From Aquabacterium fontiphilum (GTDB taxonomy: Bacteria > Pseudomonadota > Gammaproteobacteria > Burkholderiales > Burkholderiaceae_C), in contig NZ_JAAAPN010000014.1 in assembly GCF_009909205.1 (NCBI RefSeq), forward strand, positions 62,001 to 126,000: DNA of 64,000 nucleotides, read 5' to 3'. The notes below the pieces were generated by a model. The model saw only the letters and a list, made by a program, of their open reading frames with translations, was not told where the DNA came from and made no database searches. The translations under genes and the position numbers were made by a program. Below, piece by piece: positions 63,964 to 64,000 of the stretch (its first letter is position 1; every line of letters starts with the position of its first letter).

Positions 63964-64000
63964 GTGTCGTCCTACATCGAGAAGCGCCGCCAGCTCTGGT
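63964..64000 (+). CDS. Site-specific integrase, N-terminal start (partial)
   Basis: Twelve codons from a GTG start read VSSYIEKRRQLW and continue past the window. This resembles the arm-binding N-terminus of tyrosine recombinases that begin with a short basic stretch and a Trp. Only position and 12 residues support it. The neighbouring tRNA-Ser remnant and repeats strengthen the call. Confidence 0.55.
   Translation, partial: MSSYIEKRRQLW

Overview
The window is a high-GC, densely packed chromosomal segment of a betaproteobacterium. The order Burkholderiales, in the Rubrivivax/Ideonella/Aquabacterium neighbourhood, is the best guess. It rests on the sigma factor-DUF3619-DUF3106-RDD block, the nadE-glnB pair, phaCAB, a PEP-CTERM protein and overall protein resemblance. 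No rRNA, CRISPR array, insertion sequence or complete tRNA was seen. The right edge cuts into what looks like an integrative element.

Layout. 0-13.5 kb is housekeeping: sigma factor end, DUF3619, DUF3106, RDD and LOG proteins, glnB and nadE, an acyltransferase-like protein, a DEDD exonuclease, a PAS-GGDEF cyclase, type II NADH dehydrogenase, aminopeptidase P and a PEP-CTERM protein. 13.7-21.9 kb is a guanidine assimilation operon: a guanidine-I (ykkC) riboswitch, an ABC importer, two DUF1989 proteins (carboxyguanidine deiminase) and a biotin-dependent guanidine (formerly urea) carboxylase. Allophanate hydrolase, the usual last gene, is missing. 21.9-26.5 kb has a Crp-family regulator and a zinc-uptake-like cluster (ZrgA, ABC ATPase, FtsX-type permease, DUF3299) divergent from a Zur-like regulator. 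26.6-30.1 kb has a PaaX-family regulator, a fatty acid desaturase, a glutathione transferase and a toxin-antitoxin pair. 30.4-35.1 kb is a MacA-MacB-outer membrane factor efflux operon. 35-46.8 kb carries an SDR enzyme, a DUF3034/truncated hemoglobin/cupredoxin-like group, asparaginase, lexA with two SOS-box candidates, phaCAB, pgeF, ubiC and a Nudix hydrolase.

46.9-55.4 kb is a Lap-type adhesin export and retention system: LapB-like ABC exporter, LapC-like fusion protein, LapD-like c-di-GMP receptor with two degenerate enzymatic domains, LapG-like periplasmic protease with a complete Cys-His-Asp triad, and a LapE-like TolC protein fused to an NTF2-like domain. The adhesin substrate is not in the window. 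55.5-56.7 kb encodes a photolyase-like FAD protein without the N-terminal antenna domain. 56.7-63.7 kb is a tightly overlapping operon with a Fur-box candidate, joining a TonB-dependent receptor to a Dpp/Nik-type ABC importer, probably for a metallophore. At 63.78-64.0 kb a terminator, a tRNA-Ser 3'-end remnant, integrase-arm-like repeats and the first codons of an integrase mark the left end of an integrative element.

The strongest leads are the riboswitch operon with a possible ribosome-site sequestering pair, the asymmetric DUF1989 pair, the TolC-NTF2 fusion in the Lap cluster, the receptor-plus-Dpp metal uptake operon and the antenna-less photolyase.
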